Shown: positions 23,712 through 29,730 of the stretch, in pieces
Layout: the number at the start of each line of letters is the position of its first letter
How positions within the stretch are numbered: the first letter of the stretch is position 1
Source of the DNA: an uncultured Polynucleobacter sp.
GTDB taxonomy: Bacteria; Pseudomonadota; Gammaproteobacteria; Burkholderiales; Burkholderiaceae
NCBI GenBank assembly: GCA_937996825.1
Contig: CALKUJ010000095.1
Span: 1-29,730 of the forward strand
Direction of reading: 5' to 3'
Length of the DNA: 29,730 bases
Notes under the pieces: generated by a model
The model's database searches: none
What the model saw: the letters and a program-made list of their open reading frames with translations, nothing else
What the model was told of the DNA's origin: nothing
Position numbers and translations under genes: made by a program

Positions 23712-24850
23712 GTCTAGGGCCAGTAACGCCTCAAGTACTTAACTTTGCAACACCATTGAAGTTGCAAAGCGGGGCAAGTATTGCTGATTACAACTTGGTT
23801 GTTGAGACATACGGGCAATTAAATGCCCAAAAAAGTAATGCAATTCTGATTTGTCATGCTTTGAATGCTTCTCATCATGTCGCTGGCATTAGTCCAAGTG
23901 ATCCTAATGATGTGGGTTGGTGGGACAACATGGTGGGCCCCGGCAAACCTGTAGACACCAATCAATTTTTTGTGATCGGTGTAAATAATCTTGGTTCATG
24001 CTTTGGCTCTACTGGGCCCATGAGTGTCAATCCTGCCACTGGCAAGCCCTATGGCGCGTCCTTTCCGGTAGTGACAGTTGAAGATTGGGTCAATGCCCAG
24101 GCACGTGTTGCTGATCATTTTCAAATTGATAAATTTGCTGCAGTGATGGGTGGAAGTCTTGGTGGTATGCAAGCCATGGCTTGGAGCATGATGTATCCCA
24201 ATCGTATTGGCCACTGTATCGTGATTGCATCCACCCCCAAGCTATCAGCGCAAAATATTGCTTTCAATGAAGTGGCTCGCAGTGCCATTTTGAGTGACCC
24301 GGATTTTCATGGGGGGGATTACTACGCCCATGATGTCAAGCCACGACGTGGCTTGAGGGTTGCGCGCATGATTGGTCACATCACTTATTTGTCTGACGAT
24401 GACATGGCTGAAAAATTTGGCCGTGAACTAAGACGTGCTGATGGTGATTCTGACGAATACAACTTTAACTTTGATGTTGAGTTTGAGGTTGAAAGTTATT
24501 TAAGGTATCAAGGTGAAAAGTTCGCAGATTACTTTGATGCTAATACGTATTTGTTAATCACCCGTGCATTGGATTATTTCGATCCTGCTAAACCATTTGC
24601 AAACAATCTCAGCGCAGCCATGAAAAATATTGCTGCTAAGTTTTTGGTGGTGAGTTTCACGACTGATTGGCGCTTTGCGCCAGAACGCAGCCGTGAAATC
24701 GTCAAGGCATTGTTGGATAACAAGTTAGATGTCACCTATGGTGAGATTGATGCCCCTCATGGTCATGATGCATTTTTATTAGAAGACCCTAGGTATCACA
24801 ACTTGGTCAGAGCCTACTTTGAACAAATCGCTCAGGAGCTTCAATCATGA
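23708..24850 (+). CDS. metX: Homoserine O-acyltransferase MetX
   Basis: A 380-residue alpha/beta-hydrolase that acylates homoserine, the first step towards methionine. The nucleophile elbow is GGSLGGMQ with Ser150, the oxyanion/substrate region is CHALNASHHVAG, and the catalytic Asp and His are expected in FTTDWRFAP and DAPHGHDAFLL. The start overlaps slmA and the stop overlaps metW. In betaproteobacteria with a linked metW, MetX is reported to use succinyl-CoA rather than acetyl-CoA, so O-succinyltransferase activity is quite possible; the sequence alone, read by eye, does not settle the acyl donor. Confidence 0.95.
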   Translation: MSLGPVTPQVLNFATPLKLQSGASIADYNLVVETYGQLNAQKSNAILICHALNASHHVAGISPSDPNDVGWWDNMVGPGKPVDTNQFFVIGVNNLGSCFGSTGPMSVNPATGKPYGASFPVVTVEDWVNAQARVADHFQIDKFAAVMGGSLGGMQAMAWSMMYPNRIGHCIVIASTPKLSAQNIAFNEVARSAILSDPDFHGGDYYAHDVKPRRGLRVARMIGHITYLSDDDMAEKFGRELRRADGDSDEYNFNFDVEFEVESYLRYQGEKFADYFDANTYLLITRALDYFDPAKPFANNLSAAMKNIAAKFLVVSFTTDWRFAPERSREIVKALLDNKLDVTYGEIDAPHGHDAFLLEDPRYHNLVRAYFEQIAQELQS

Positions 24851-25431
24851 TGCGTTCAGATTTCGCTGCGATTGCAGAATGGGTGACACCTGGCTCTCAG
24901 GTCTTGGACGTTGGTTGTGGTGACGGCAGCCTGTTGCACCATCTAAAGTTAGCCAAACAAGCCCATGTCTACGGCGTCGAGTTGGCTGATGACAAAGTTT
25001 TGGCTTGCGCACAAAAAGGTTTGAATGTTATTCAGCAGGATCTTGAAGGTGGCCTGGCTTTATTTGAAGATCAAAGCTTCGACAAAGTGATTCTCTCTCA
25101 AACATTGCAAACGATTCATCAAACCGCAAGAATCTTGAGTGAGATTGCCAGGGTCGGTAAAGAGTGCGTTGTCTCATTCCCTAACTTTGGACATTGGTCT
25201 CATCGCTCAGCAGTCTTGTTGGGAAGAATGCCAGTTTCTAAATCACTGCCATACCAATGGTACGACACGCCTAACGTCAGAGTTCTGACGATTGCTGATT
25301 TTGAAGCTTTAGCGCCAGCAGTTGGTCTTGAATTACTTGACCGTGTAGTTTTCCATGACGGACAGTCTGTGGAATTTTTGCCTAACCTAAGGGGAAGTCT
25401 TGCAGTCTATCGAGCACGTCGGGCCAAGTAG
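24847..25431 (+). CDS. metW: Methionine biosynthesis protein MetW
   Basis: A 194-residue SAM-methyltransferase-like protein with SQVLDVGCGDGSLLHHLK (residues 18-35), then DDKVLACAQKGLNVIQQDLE and the characteristic SFPNFGHWSHRSAVLLGRMP and LPYQWYDTPNVRVLTIADFE. The N-terminal MRSDFAAIAEWV is typical; the ATG at 24847 overlaps metX as ATGA, and a second ATG follows directly. MetW is the constant partner of MetX in this group and is needed for full homoserine acyltransferase function. No methyl-transfer substrate is established. Confidence 0.94.
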   Translation: MMRSDFAAIAEWVTPGSQVLDVGCGDGSLLHHLKLAKQAHVYGVELADDKVLACAQKGLNVIQQDLEGGLALFEDQSFDKVILSQTLQTIHQTARILSEIARVGKECVVSFPNFGHWSHRSAVLLGRMPVSKSLPYQWYDTPNVRVLTIADFEALAPAVGLELLDRVVFHDGQSVEFLPNLRGSLAVYRARRAK

Positions 25432-26659
25432 AAACAAAGCATTACTTGTTTGTATTTTTCTAGGATTTTCTAGTGGACTGCCTTTGTTCATTCTTTATAA
25501 CCTGCTATCAGCATGGTTGAAAAGTGAAGGTGTCGATTTAAAAGCGATTGGTTTGTTTGCATTGGTGGGCATGCCTTACACGTGGAAGTTTTTGTGGGCC
25601 CCAGCAATGGATAGATTCAAGCTACCATTTTTAGGGCGCCGCCGTGGTTGGATGGTCCTGACTCAAATTGCTGTGATGTTGGCTGTGATTTTGATGGGTC
25701 AGTTCAATCCCAGCACAGAAATTTGGATCGTTGTTTTTTTAGCTTCGGTTGTGGCTTTCTTCTCAGCGAGTCAAGATATTGTGGTTGATGCTCATCGACG
25801 TGAGTGGTTGACTGAGGGGCAGATGGGTTCTGGGACGGCTCTCTTTGTGAACGCTTATAAGCTATCCACACTGGTGCCTGGATCACTTTCATTGATCTTG
25901 TCAGATTTAATTTCTTGGGATTGGGTATTTTTCATCACTGGCTTATTCATGTTGCCGGGTATTTTGACCACGCTAATGGTCTCAGAGCCCAGGGAGTATG
26001 GTCCGCCGCCGCTAACCATGAAAGAGGCAGTGATTGAACCTTTTAAAGAGTTCATTCATCGCTCAGGTTGGAAGCACGCTGCATTTATTTTGTTGTTCAT
26101 ATTCCTCTATAAGCTTGGTGATTCAATGGCAAGTGCCTTGGCCACGCCTTTTTATATTGAGCTTGGCTTTACCCGAACTGAGATTGGCATCGTTGCAAAA
26201 AATGCTGGTCTTTGGGCCAGCATCCTTGGCGGAATTTTGGGTGCCTATTGGATGTTAAAAACAGGCGTCAATAAAGGCTTGTGGATATTTGGTGTTTTAC
26301 AGGCGGTGGCTACTTTTGGATTTGTGGTGCTGGCGCAGTCGGGGCCTGATTTATGGGTTTTGTCATGGGTGATTGGTTTTGAGGCAATCACAGCAGGTCT
26401 TGGAACAGCTGCATTTACAGCTTACCTTGCCCTGGAGACCAACCCACGTTTTACAGCCACTCAATTCGCTTTATTCACCAGTTTGTCAGCTGTGCCACGA
26501 ACGTTTATCAATGCATTAACTGGCTACATTGTTGAATTCACAGGGTGGACTAACTTCTTTATCATTTGTGTTGTTTTGGCATTGCCTGGTTTGATGTTGT
26601 TACCTAAGATTGCGCCATGGCGTGAAGAAAAAAAATCTCCATTTGAAAAAACCGCTTGA
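25400..26659 (+). CDS. ampG: AmpG-type muropeptide MFS transporter
   Basis: This 419-residue MFS protein has about 12 membrane helices. It imports anhydro-muropeptides released from the wall for recycling. The family pattern is clear near the N-terminus (LGFSSGLPLFILYNLLSAWL, the GMPYTWKFLWAPAMDR loop and LGRRRGW), with SASQDIVVDAHRREWL in the fourth to fifth helix region. The frame opens at TTG (25400), which follows AAGGGG by five bases and lies 32 nt inside the end of metW. There is no ATG before the first helix, so the TTG start is the best choice. It links functionally to the elongation genes elsewhere in the window. Confidence 0.92.
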   Translation: MQSIEHVGPSRNKALLVCIFLGFSSGLPLFILYNLLSAWLKSEGVDLKAIGLFALVGMPYTWKFLWAPAMDRFKLPFLGRRRGWMVLTQIAVMLAVILMGQFNPSTEIWIVVFLASVVAFFSASQDIVVDAHRREWLTEGQMGSGTALFVNAYKLSTLVPGSLSLILSDLISWDWVFFITGLFMLPGILTTLMVSEPREYGPPPLTMKEAVIEPFKEFIHRSGWKHAAFILLFIFLYKLGDSMASALATPFYIELGFTRTEIGIVAKNAGLWASILGGILGAYWMLKTGVNKGLWIFGVLQAVATFGFVVLAQSGPDLWVLSWVIGFEAITAGLGTAAFTAYLALETNPRFTATQFALFTSLSAVPRTFINALTGYIVEFTGWTNFFIICVVLALPGLMLLPKIAPWREEKKSPFEKTA

Positions 26660-26663
26660 TCAG

Positions 26664-27533
26664 ATGACCCACCTCTTTTTTTCTAATCTCAAAAGATATT
26701 GTTTATTTTCTCTGGTTGTTTTATTGGGGGCTTGCAGTAGTTCGTCTAGACATGTTGGACCAACAGATGGCGTGAGAGTCGGCGATAGTTCTAGTTTGAA
26801 AGACATGGTGCCGGCCAGTCAACTAGAGGCATCTGCTGCGAGACAGTACAACGCCATGAAGCAAAAGGCCGCCGAAAAAAATGCCTTGGCACCTGATAAT
26901 CATCCGCAAGTGATTCGTTTACGAGCGATTGCTAAAAAAATATTGCCACACGCCTATGCATGGAATCCAGAATCTCAGGCTTGGAAGTGGGAAGTCAATT
27001 TGTTTATTTCTGATCAGGTCAATGCATTTTGTATGCCTGGTGGAAAGATTGCTTTTTATACCGGCATCATCGAGAAGTTGAAATTAAATGATGATGAGGT
27101 TGCGACTGTGATGGGCCATGAAATTGCCCACGCCTTGCGCGAGCATGCCAGAGACCGAATCGCTAAAGCGCAGTTGAGCAATTTGGGTGCGAGTGTTTTA
27201 TCTTCAGCTTTGGGCTTGGGTAATCTCGGAGGGCAAGCCTTGGGGCAAGGCCTGCAAATCTTAGGCTTGAGCTTTTCAAGAGCGGATGAAAGAGACGCTG
27301 ATTTGGTTGGCATGGATATCGCAGCCAGAGCCGGGTATGATCCGCGAGCCGGAATCTCTTTGTGGCAAAAGATGGGACAGTTATCTAAAGACAAACAACC
27401 TGAGTGGCTCTCAACCCATCCGTCTGGCGATAGCAGAATTTATGAAATTCAAAGAAATATCAATGAGGCTTTATTTTTGTACGCACGTGCTAAAAATACA
27501 ACCGTTGATAAATTACCAAATTACAAGCCTTAG
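26664..27533 (+). CDS. M48-family metallopeptidase, outer-membrane-type lipoprotein (LoiP/BepA-like)
   Basis: A 289-residue zinc protease with a lipoprotein signal: hydrophobic core and lipobox LLGAC, Cys24 being the lipidated residue. The zinc motif HEIAH is at 152-156 in VMGHEIAHALREHARDR. The third ligand is expected in SRADERDADLVGMDIAARAG. The substrate-side motif CMPGGKIAFYTGI is typical of M48 proteins such as LoiP (YggG) and BepA, which act in the periplasm on misfolded or outer-membrane proteins. There are no TPR repeats, so it is closer to LoiP than to full-length BepA. I use the ATG at 26664, 4 nt after the ampG stop; the longer frame from 26610 would spoil the lipoprotein signal. 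It converges on xth with a 3-nt gap. Confidence 0.93.
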   Translation: MTHLFFSNLKRYCLFSLVVLLGACSSSSRHVGPTDGVRVGDSSSLKDMVPASQLEASAARQYNAMKQKAAEKNALAPDNHPQVIRLRAIAKKILPHAYAWNPESQAWKWEVNLFISDQVNAFCMPGGKIAFYTGIIEKLKLNDDEVATVMGHEIAHALREHARDRIAKAQLSNLGASVLSSALGLGNLGGQALGQGLQILGLSFSRADERDADLVGMDIAARAGYDPRAGISLWQKMGQLSKDKQPEWLSTHPSGDSRIYEIQRNINEALFLYARAKNTTVDKLPNYKP

Positions 27534-27536
27534 TTT

Positions 27537-28316
27537 TTAACTTGTTGCATAGTCAATGATCAGTGGGGCATGATCAGAGAATCTTTCGGCCTTATAAATT
27601 TCTACGCGTTCAGCTTTCTTGGCAATTCCAGGGGTTGCGATTTGATAGTCAATTCTCCAGCCCACATTTTTTGCATAAGCTTGGCCTCTTTGACTCCACC
27701 ATGTGTAGCATTCATCTTCGGTATTTGGGTGCAAGTGTCGATAAACATCAATAAAGCCAGCCTCAGAGAAAAGCTGCGTCATCCATGCGCGCTCTTCTGG
27801 AGTAAAGCCTGAATTTTTAAGATTGCCTTTCCAATTCTTCAGGTCTATTTCTTTGTGAGCAATATTGATATCACCACAAAGAATAATTTCTAAACCTTCT
27901 GCTTTCAGTTTTTTGATGTGGGGCATGAATAAATCAAGAAATCTGAACTTAGCTTCTTGGCGCTCAGGCGCGCTTGAGCCAGATGGAAAGTAAGCAGAAA
28001 TCACAATCAGTTTGCCAAATCTTGCTTCAACGTAGCGACCCTCAGCATCAAACTCGCCATCATCAAAGCCAATTTTGATGCTATCAGGGGCTTTTTTAGA
28101 ATACAGACCAACGCCGCTATAGCCTTTTTTATTGGCATATTGAAAAAATCCGTGATAGCCATTCGGGTTCATTAAGTCGCTGTCTAAATCAGTTTCTTGA
28201 GCCTTAAGCTCTTGAATACAAAGGATGTCAGGGCTTTGAGTATTGACCCACTCAAAGAAACCTTTTTTAGCGGCTGAACGAATACCATTGAGGTTGGCGG
28301 TAATGATGCGTAACAT
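27537..28316 (-). CDS. xth: Exodeoxyribonuclease III / AP endonuclease
   Basis: A 259-residue member of the exonuclease-endonuclease-phosphatase family that cleaves at abasic sites in base-excision repair. The order of catalytic residues is Asn8 (TANLNGIRSA), Glu36 (CIQELKAQ), Asp149 and Asn151 (CGDINIAHKEID), Asp223 (WRIDYQIA) and Asp248-His249 (FSDHAPLIIDY). The chosen start is ATG at 28316, which gives the family's MLRIITANLNG opening; the longer frame from TTG at 28334 is unlikely. The start is only 7 nt from the divergent pyrE start, so promoter elements must lie inside the neighbouring coding sequence or transcripts must be nearly leaderless. Confidence 0.96.
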   Translation of the reverse strand: MLRIITANLNGIRSAAKKGFFEWVNTQSPDILCIQELKAQETDLDSDLMNPNGYHGFFQYANKKGYSGVGLYSKKAPDSIKIGFDDGEFDAEGRYVEARFGKLIVISAYFPSGSSAPERQEAKFRFLDLFMPHIKKLKAEGLEIILCGDINIAHKEIDLKNWKGNLKNSGFTPEERAWMTQLFSEAGFIDVYRHLHPNTEDECYTWWSQRGQAYAKNVGWRIDYQIATPGIAKKAERVEIYKAERFSDHAPLIIDYATS

Positions 28317-28323
28317 CTCGGTT

Positions 28324-28728
28324 ATGACTTCCAATCAAGAAAACTTTAAAAACGAATTTATCCATTTTGCCTTAGATGCCAAGGTATTAGCTTTTGGCGA
28401 ATTTAAAACAAAAGCGGGTCGATTATCTCCTTACTTTTTTAATGCCGGTGGTTTCAATGATGGCGCACTCCTCAAGGCTTTGGGTGAGTTTTATGCCAAA
28501 GCATTGATTGACTCGGGCATTCAGTTTGATATGTTATTTGGTCCTGCCTATAAAGGTATCACCTTGGCTGCCACAACTGCTGTTGCCTTAGCTGGCATGG
28601 GGCGCCCGGTACCATTTTGTTTTAACCGCAAAGAAGCTAAAGACCATGGCGAAGGCGGTACTTTGGTAGGTGCACCATTAAAAGGTCGTGTGGTGATCAT
28701 TGATGATGTGATTTCAGCAGGAACTTCC
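28324..28728 (+). CDS. pyrE: Orotate phosphoribosyltransferase, 3' part lost at a junction
   Basis: The first 135 residues are a normal PyrE, which joins orotate and PRPP in UMP synthesis: MTSNQENFKNEFIHFALDAK, then FKTKAGRLSPYFFNAGGFND, FGPAYKGITLAATTAVAL, FNRKEAKDHGEGGTLVGAPL and the PRPP-binding loop VVIIDDVISAGTS. Family members are about 210-225 residues, and after SAGTS one expects a VRES-type helix. Instead, the frame continues into EGTWRKTNMPFPFHPS, which is unrelated. None of the three frames past 28729 restores PyrE, so this is a replacement of sequence and not a frameshift. As written the gene could not encode a complete enzyme. The most likely cause is a mis-join in assembly; see the junction entry. 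Confidence 0.93.
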
Positions 28729-28731
28729 GAG
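28714..28731. other. Junction between host chromosome and foreign DNA
   Basis: To the left is host PyrE coding sequence; to the right is the antisense of a DUF2829/Tad2-like gene. The word GGAACTTCC (28720-28728) makes sense in both genes, in PyrE as Gly-Thr-Ser and in the other, antisense, as part of the Glu-Val-Pro codons. The breakpoint therefore lies within a shared stretch. No target-site duplication, tRNA attachment site or insertion-sequence end is visible. Confidence 0.8.
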
Positions 28732-28841
28732 GGAACTTGGCGGAAGACAAACATGCCGTTTCCATTCCATCCTTCACGGCTGACAATTTTCCCTTGTTCA
28801 AGTGCGGTAATGGCTTGTCCGAACGTTTGGTTTTCAATCAT
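28729..28841 (-). CDS. DUF2829 / Tad2-like protein, N-terminal fragment
   Basis: Reading from ATG at 28841-28839 gives MIENQTFGQAITALEQGKIV and then SREGWNGNGMFVFRQVPSEV. FGxAIxxLxxGKxVxRxGWNGxGMF is the signature of the DUF2829 domain, now known as the Tad2-like fold. Phage Tad2 proteins sequester the Thoeris signal molecule (a cyclic-ADP-ribose isomer). DUF2829 proteins are frequent in phages and prophages, and most are untested as anti-defence factors. About 38 codons are present before the junction; the rest of the domain is missing, and the frame only continues into antisense pyrE by chance. It starts 9 nt after the glycosyltransferase stop on the same strand, so both come from one piece of foreign DNA. 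Confidence 0.8.
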
Positions 28842-28850
28842 AATATGGTG

Positions 28851-29730
28851 TTAGTTTGGGTTCAAAATCGTTTGCAAATACCGCTCCCACCGCGTCGCCA
28901 TTGCGCCCGCTGTGTAGGAATGCCAGGCCGTGCGGGTGGTCACCCAGTCGAGTTTCCCCTTCTGTTGAGACCGCAGGACCGCCCCGGCGAATTGTCCCGG
29001 CGTGGCGTTAATCTCCACTGTTTCCCCCATGGGTCCATGGAATTCCTCCATTTCTTCCGCGAATGGCCACAGGCAATAGACCGTAGGCACACCCGCCAGC
29101 CAGGCTTCTGTCAGGCTCAGGGGAAACGCTTCCGTCTCACTGGGCAGCATAAAACAATCCGCCGCCGTCAACAAATCTCCCGGCGCATCCACCGGCGGCA
29201 GCACGCGCAAGCGCGGATGTTTCGCCATCCGTCCCTTCATCCCGCACTGGTCCGGTCCGGCCATGATGCAGAACCACGTTTCCGGCAGGCAATCCAATGT
29301 TTCCCGCACCAACTCCGGGCGCTTCTCCGGGCTGAATCGGCCATACCACAGCAGCACACTCGCCTCCATGGGAATGCCCAACTCTGCCCGCACATGCCGC
29401 CGCCCCAGCCGGGGGACGCAGCGCTCGATCTCTGCCCCGTTGGGAATGACTTTTACCCGTTCCCAGTGTTCCCGGGGAAAGGCTGTTTTCGCCGCCCAAC
29501 TCACGGCCACCAGATCCGTGGCCACCGTTGCCATGCTGGCGCCGACTTCCTTGGAAAATTCCAGCGCCTCCGTTCCATGCGCCACGGCTACCACGCGCCC
29601 GGTGAATCCCTGCACCAGCGCCGCCAGATCCGGCGTGCCCCAGGCTATGATCACATCACACGCGGCGTGCAGTTCCTCCGGCGTCCGCACAATCGTGGTC
29701 AGCCGTTCCGCTTCCGCCCGCAGCGGCCCC
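28851..29730 (-). CDS. GT4-like glycosyltransferase, N-terminus off the right edge
   Basis: The frame is open from the right edge and ends at TAA 28853-28851. It contains the late-domain hallmarks of retaining GT-B glycosyltransferases of family 4: VAVSWAAKTAF and KVIPNGAEIE, the GRFSPEKRPELV donor-site loop, LLTAADCFMLPSETEAF and the EX7E motif (E-AFPLSLT-E) followed by AWLAGVPTVYC. The internal GTG at 29690 is not the true start, because homologous-looking sequence continues to the edge (RAEAERLTTIVRTPEEL). GC is far above the rest of the window: 39 of 60 bases in 28921-28980 against 29 of 60 in 28441-28500. Donor and acceptor are unknown. Such enzymes occur in polysaccharide loci and also in phages. 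Confidence 0.85.
   Translation of the reverse strand, partial: GPLRAEAERLTTIVRTPEELHAACDVIIAWGTPDLAALVQGFTGRVVAVAHGTEALEFSKEVGASMATVATDLVAVSWAAKTAFPREHWERVKVIPNGAEIERCVPRLGRRHVRAELGIPMEASVLLWYGRFSPEKRPELVRETLDCLPETWFCIMAGPDQCGMKGRMAKHPRLRVLPPVDAPGDLLTAADCFMLPSETEAFPLSLTEAWLAGVPTVYCLWPFAEEMEEFHGPMGETVEINATPGQFAGAVLRSQQKGKLDWVTTRTAWHSYTAGAMATRWERYLQTILNPN

Larger units (their letters stand above)
28729..29730. mobile_element. Foreign segment of different base composition (assembly chimera or inserted DNA)
   Basis: This terminal 1 kb carries two minus-strand genes unrelated to the preceding housekeeping region, with a sharp rise in GC inside the glycosyltransferase. One gene is cut by the junction and the other by the window end. 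A DUF2829 gene beside a glycosyltransferase suggests phage or prophage origin, but no integrase, structural gene or repeat confirms it. A mis-join at a contig end is the simplest explanation. Confidence 0.65.

Noticed and set aside
26610..26663. Longer start for the M48 protease
   Set aside because: It would overlap the end of ampG and place 18 charged residues before a clear lipoprotein signal.
28243..28323. Longer N-terminus for pyrE reaching into xth
   Set aside because: It is antisense to the conserved start of xth, and PyrE homology begins at the ATG at 28324.
28729..28854. Plus-strand continuation of pyrE as a natural variant C-terminus
   Set aside because: The sequence is the antisense of a recognisable DUF2829 gene and contains nothing PyrE-like in any frame.

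Overview
The window looks like a chromosome segment of a small-genome freshwater betaproteobacterium, most likely Polynucleobacter or a close relative in Burkholderiaceae. Supporting signs are moderate GC with densely packed genes, the mreBCD-mrdA-rodA block divergent from gatCAB, a DksA of the one-cysteine type, HemP, a metX-metW pair, SlmA, and many ATGA, TGATG or TAATG overlaps between successive genes. The assignment rests on recognised protein families and layout, not on a database search.

Layout. 1-4945 is a mosaic of small accessory and housekeeping genes: a left-truncated cupin and a TRIC-type channel (minus), pirin (plus), a small GNAT protein (minus), a ketopantoate-reductase-family protein with a GST-like protein and a membrane-anchored unknown (plus), hemP (minus, 56 codons) and an unknown membrane protein (minus). 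5063-5417 is an HU gene with a strong bidirectional terminator. 5446-11000 (minus) is the rod-shape operon mreB-mreC-mreD-mrdA-rodA. 11068-17103 (plus) is gatC-gatA-gatB-DUF484-xerC-rlmI, nearly all overlapping. 17155-21396 (plus) is a metal-flavoured group: a CobW-family GTPase with a His-rich loop, dksA with a degenerate zinc finger, a His-rich exported protein and a ZnuD-like TonB receptor, closed by a terminator. 21450-27533 (plus) is argB, a HAD nucleotidase, slmA, metX, metW, ampG and an M48 lipoprotein protease. xth (minus) and pyrE (plus) follow.

At about 28714-28729 the sequence changes identity. PyrE breaks off inside its PRPP-binding loop, and the remaining 1 kb encodes, on the minus strand, a glycosyltransferase of much higher GC followed by the N-terminus of a DUF2829/Tad2-like protein. 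The join falls on a short shared word, and both genes are cut. This is best read as a chimeric contig end carrying phage-like or other foreign DNA; a real insertion is possible but less likely.

Working together: the window covers cell elongation (MreBCD, PBP2, RodA, AmpG muropeptide recycling), Gln-tRNA formation (GatCAB), chromosome resolution and nucleoid biology (XerC, SlmA, HU), amino-acid and pyrimidine synthesis (ArgB, MetX/MetW, PyrE), and probable zinc handling. There are no tRNA or rRNA genes, insertion sequences or CRISPR arrays, and no gene-free stretch over 300 bases. I found no convincing new multi-gene system. The points most worth following are the foreign junction with its Tad2-like fragment, the zinc-themed cluster, a 16-codon leader ORF coupled to the panE-like gene, and paired palindromes upstream of HU.
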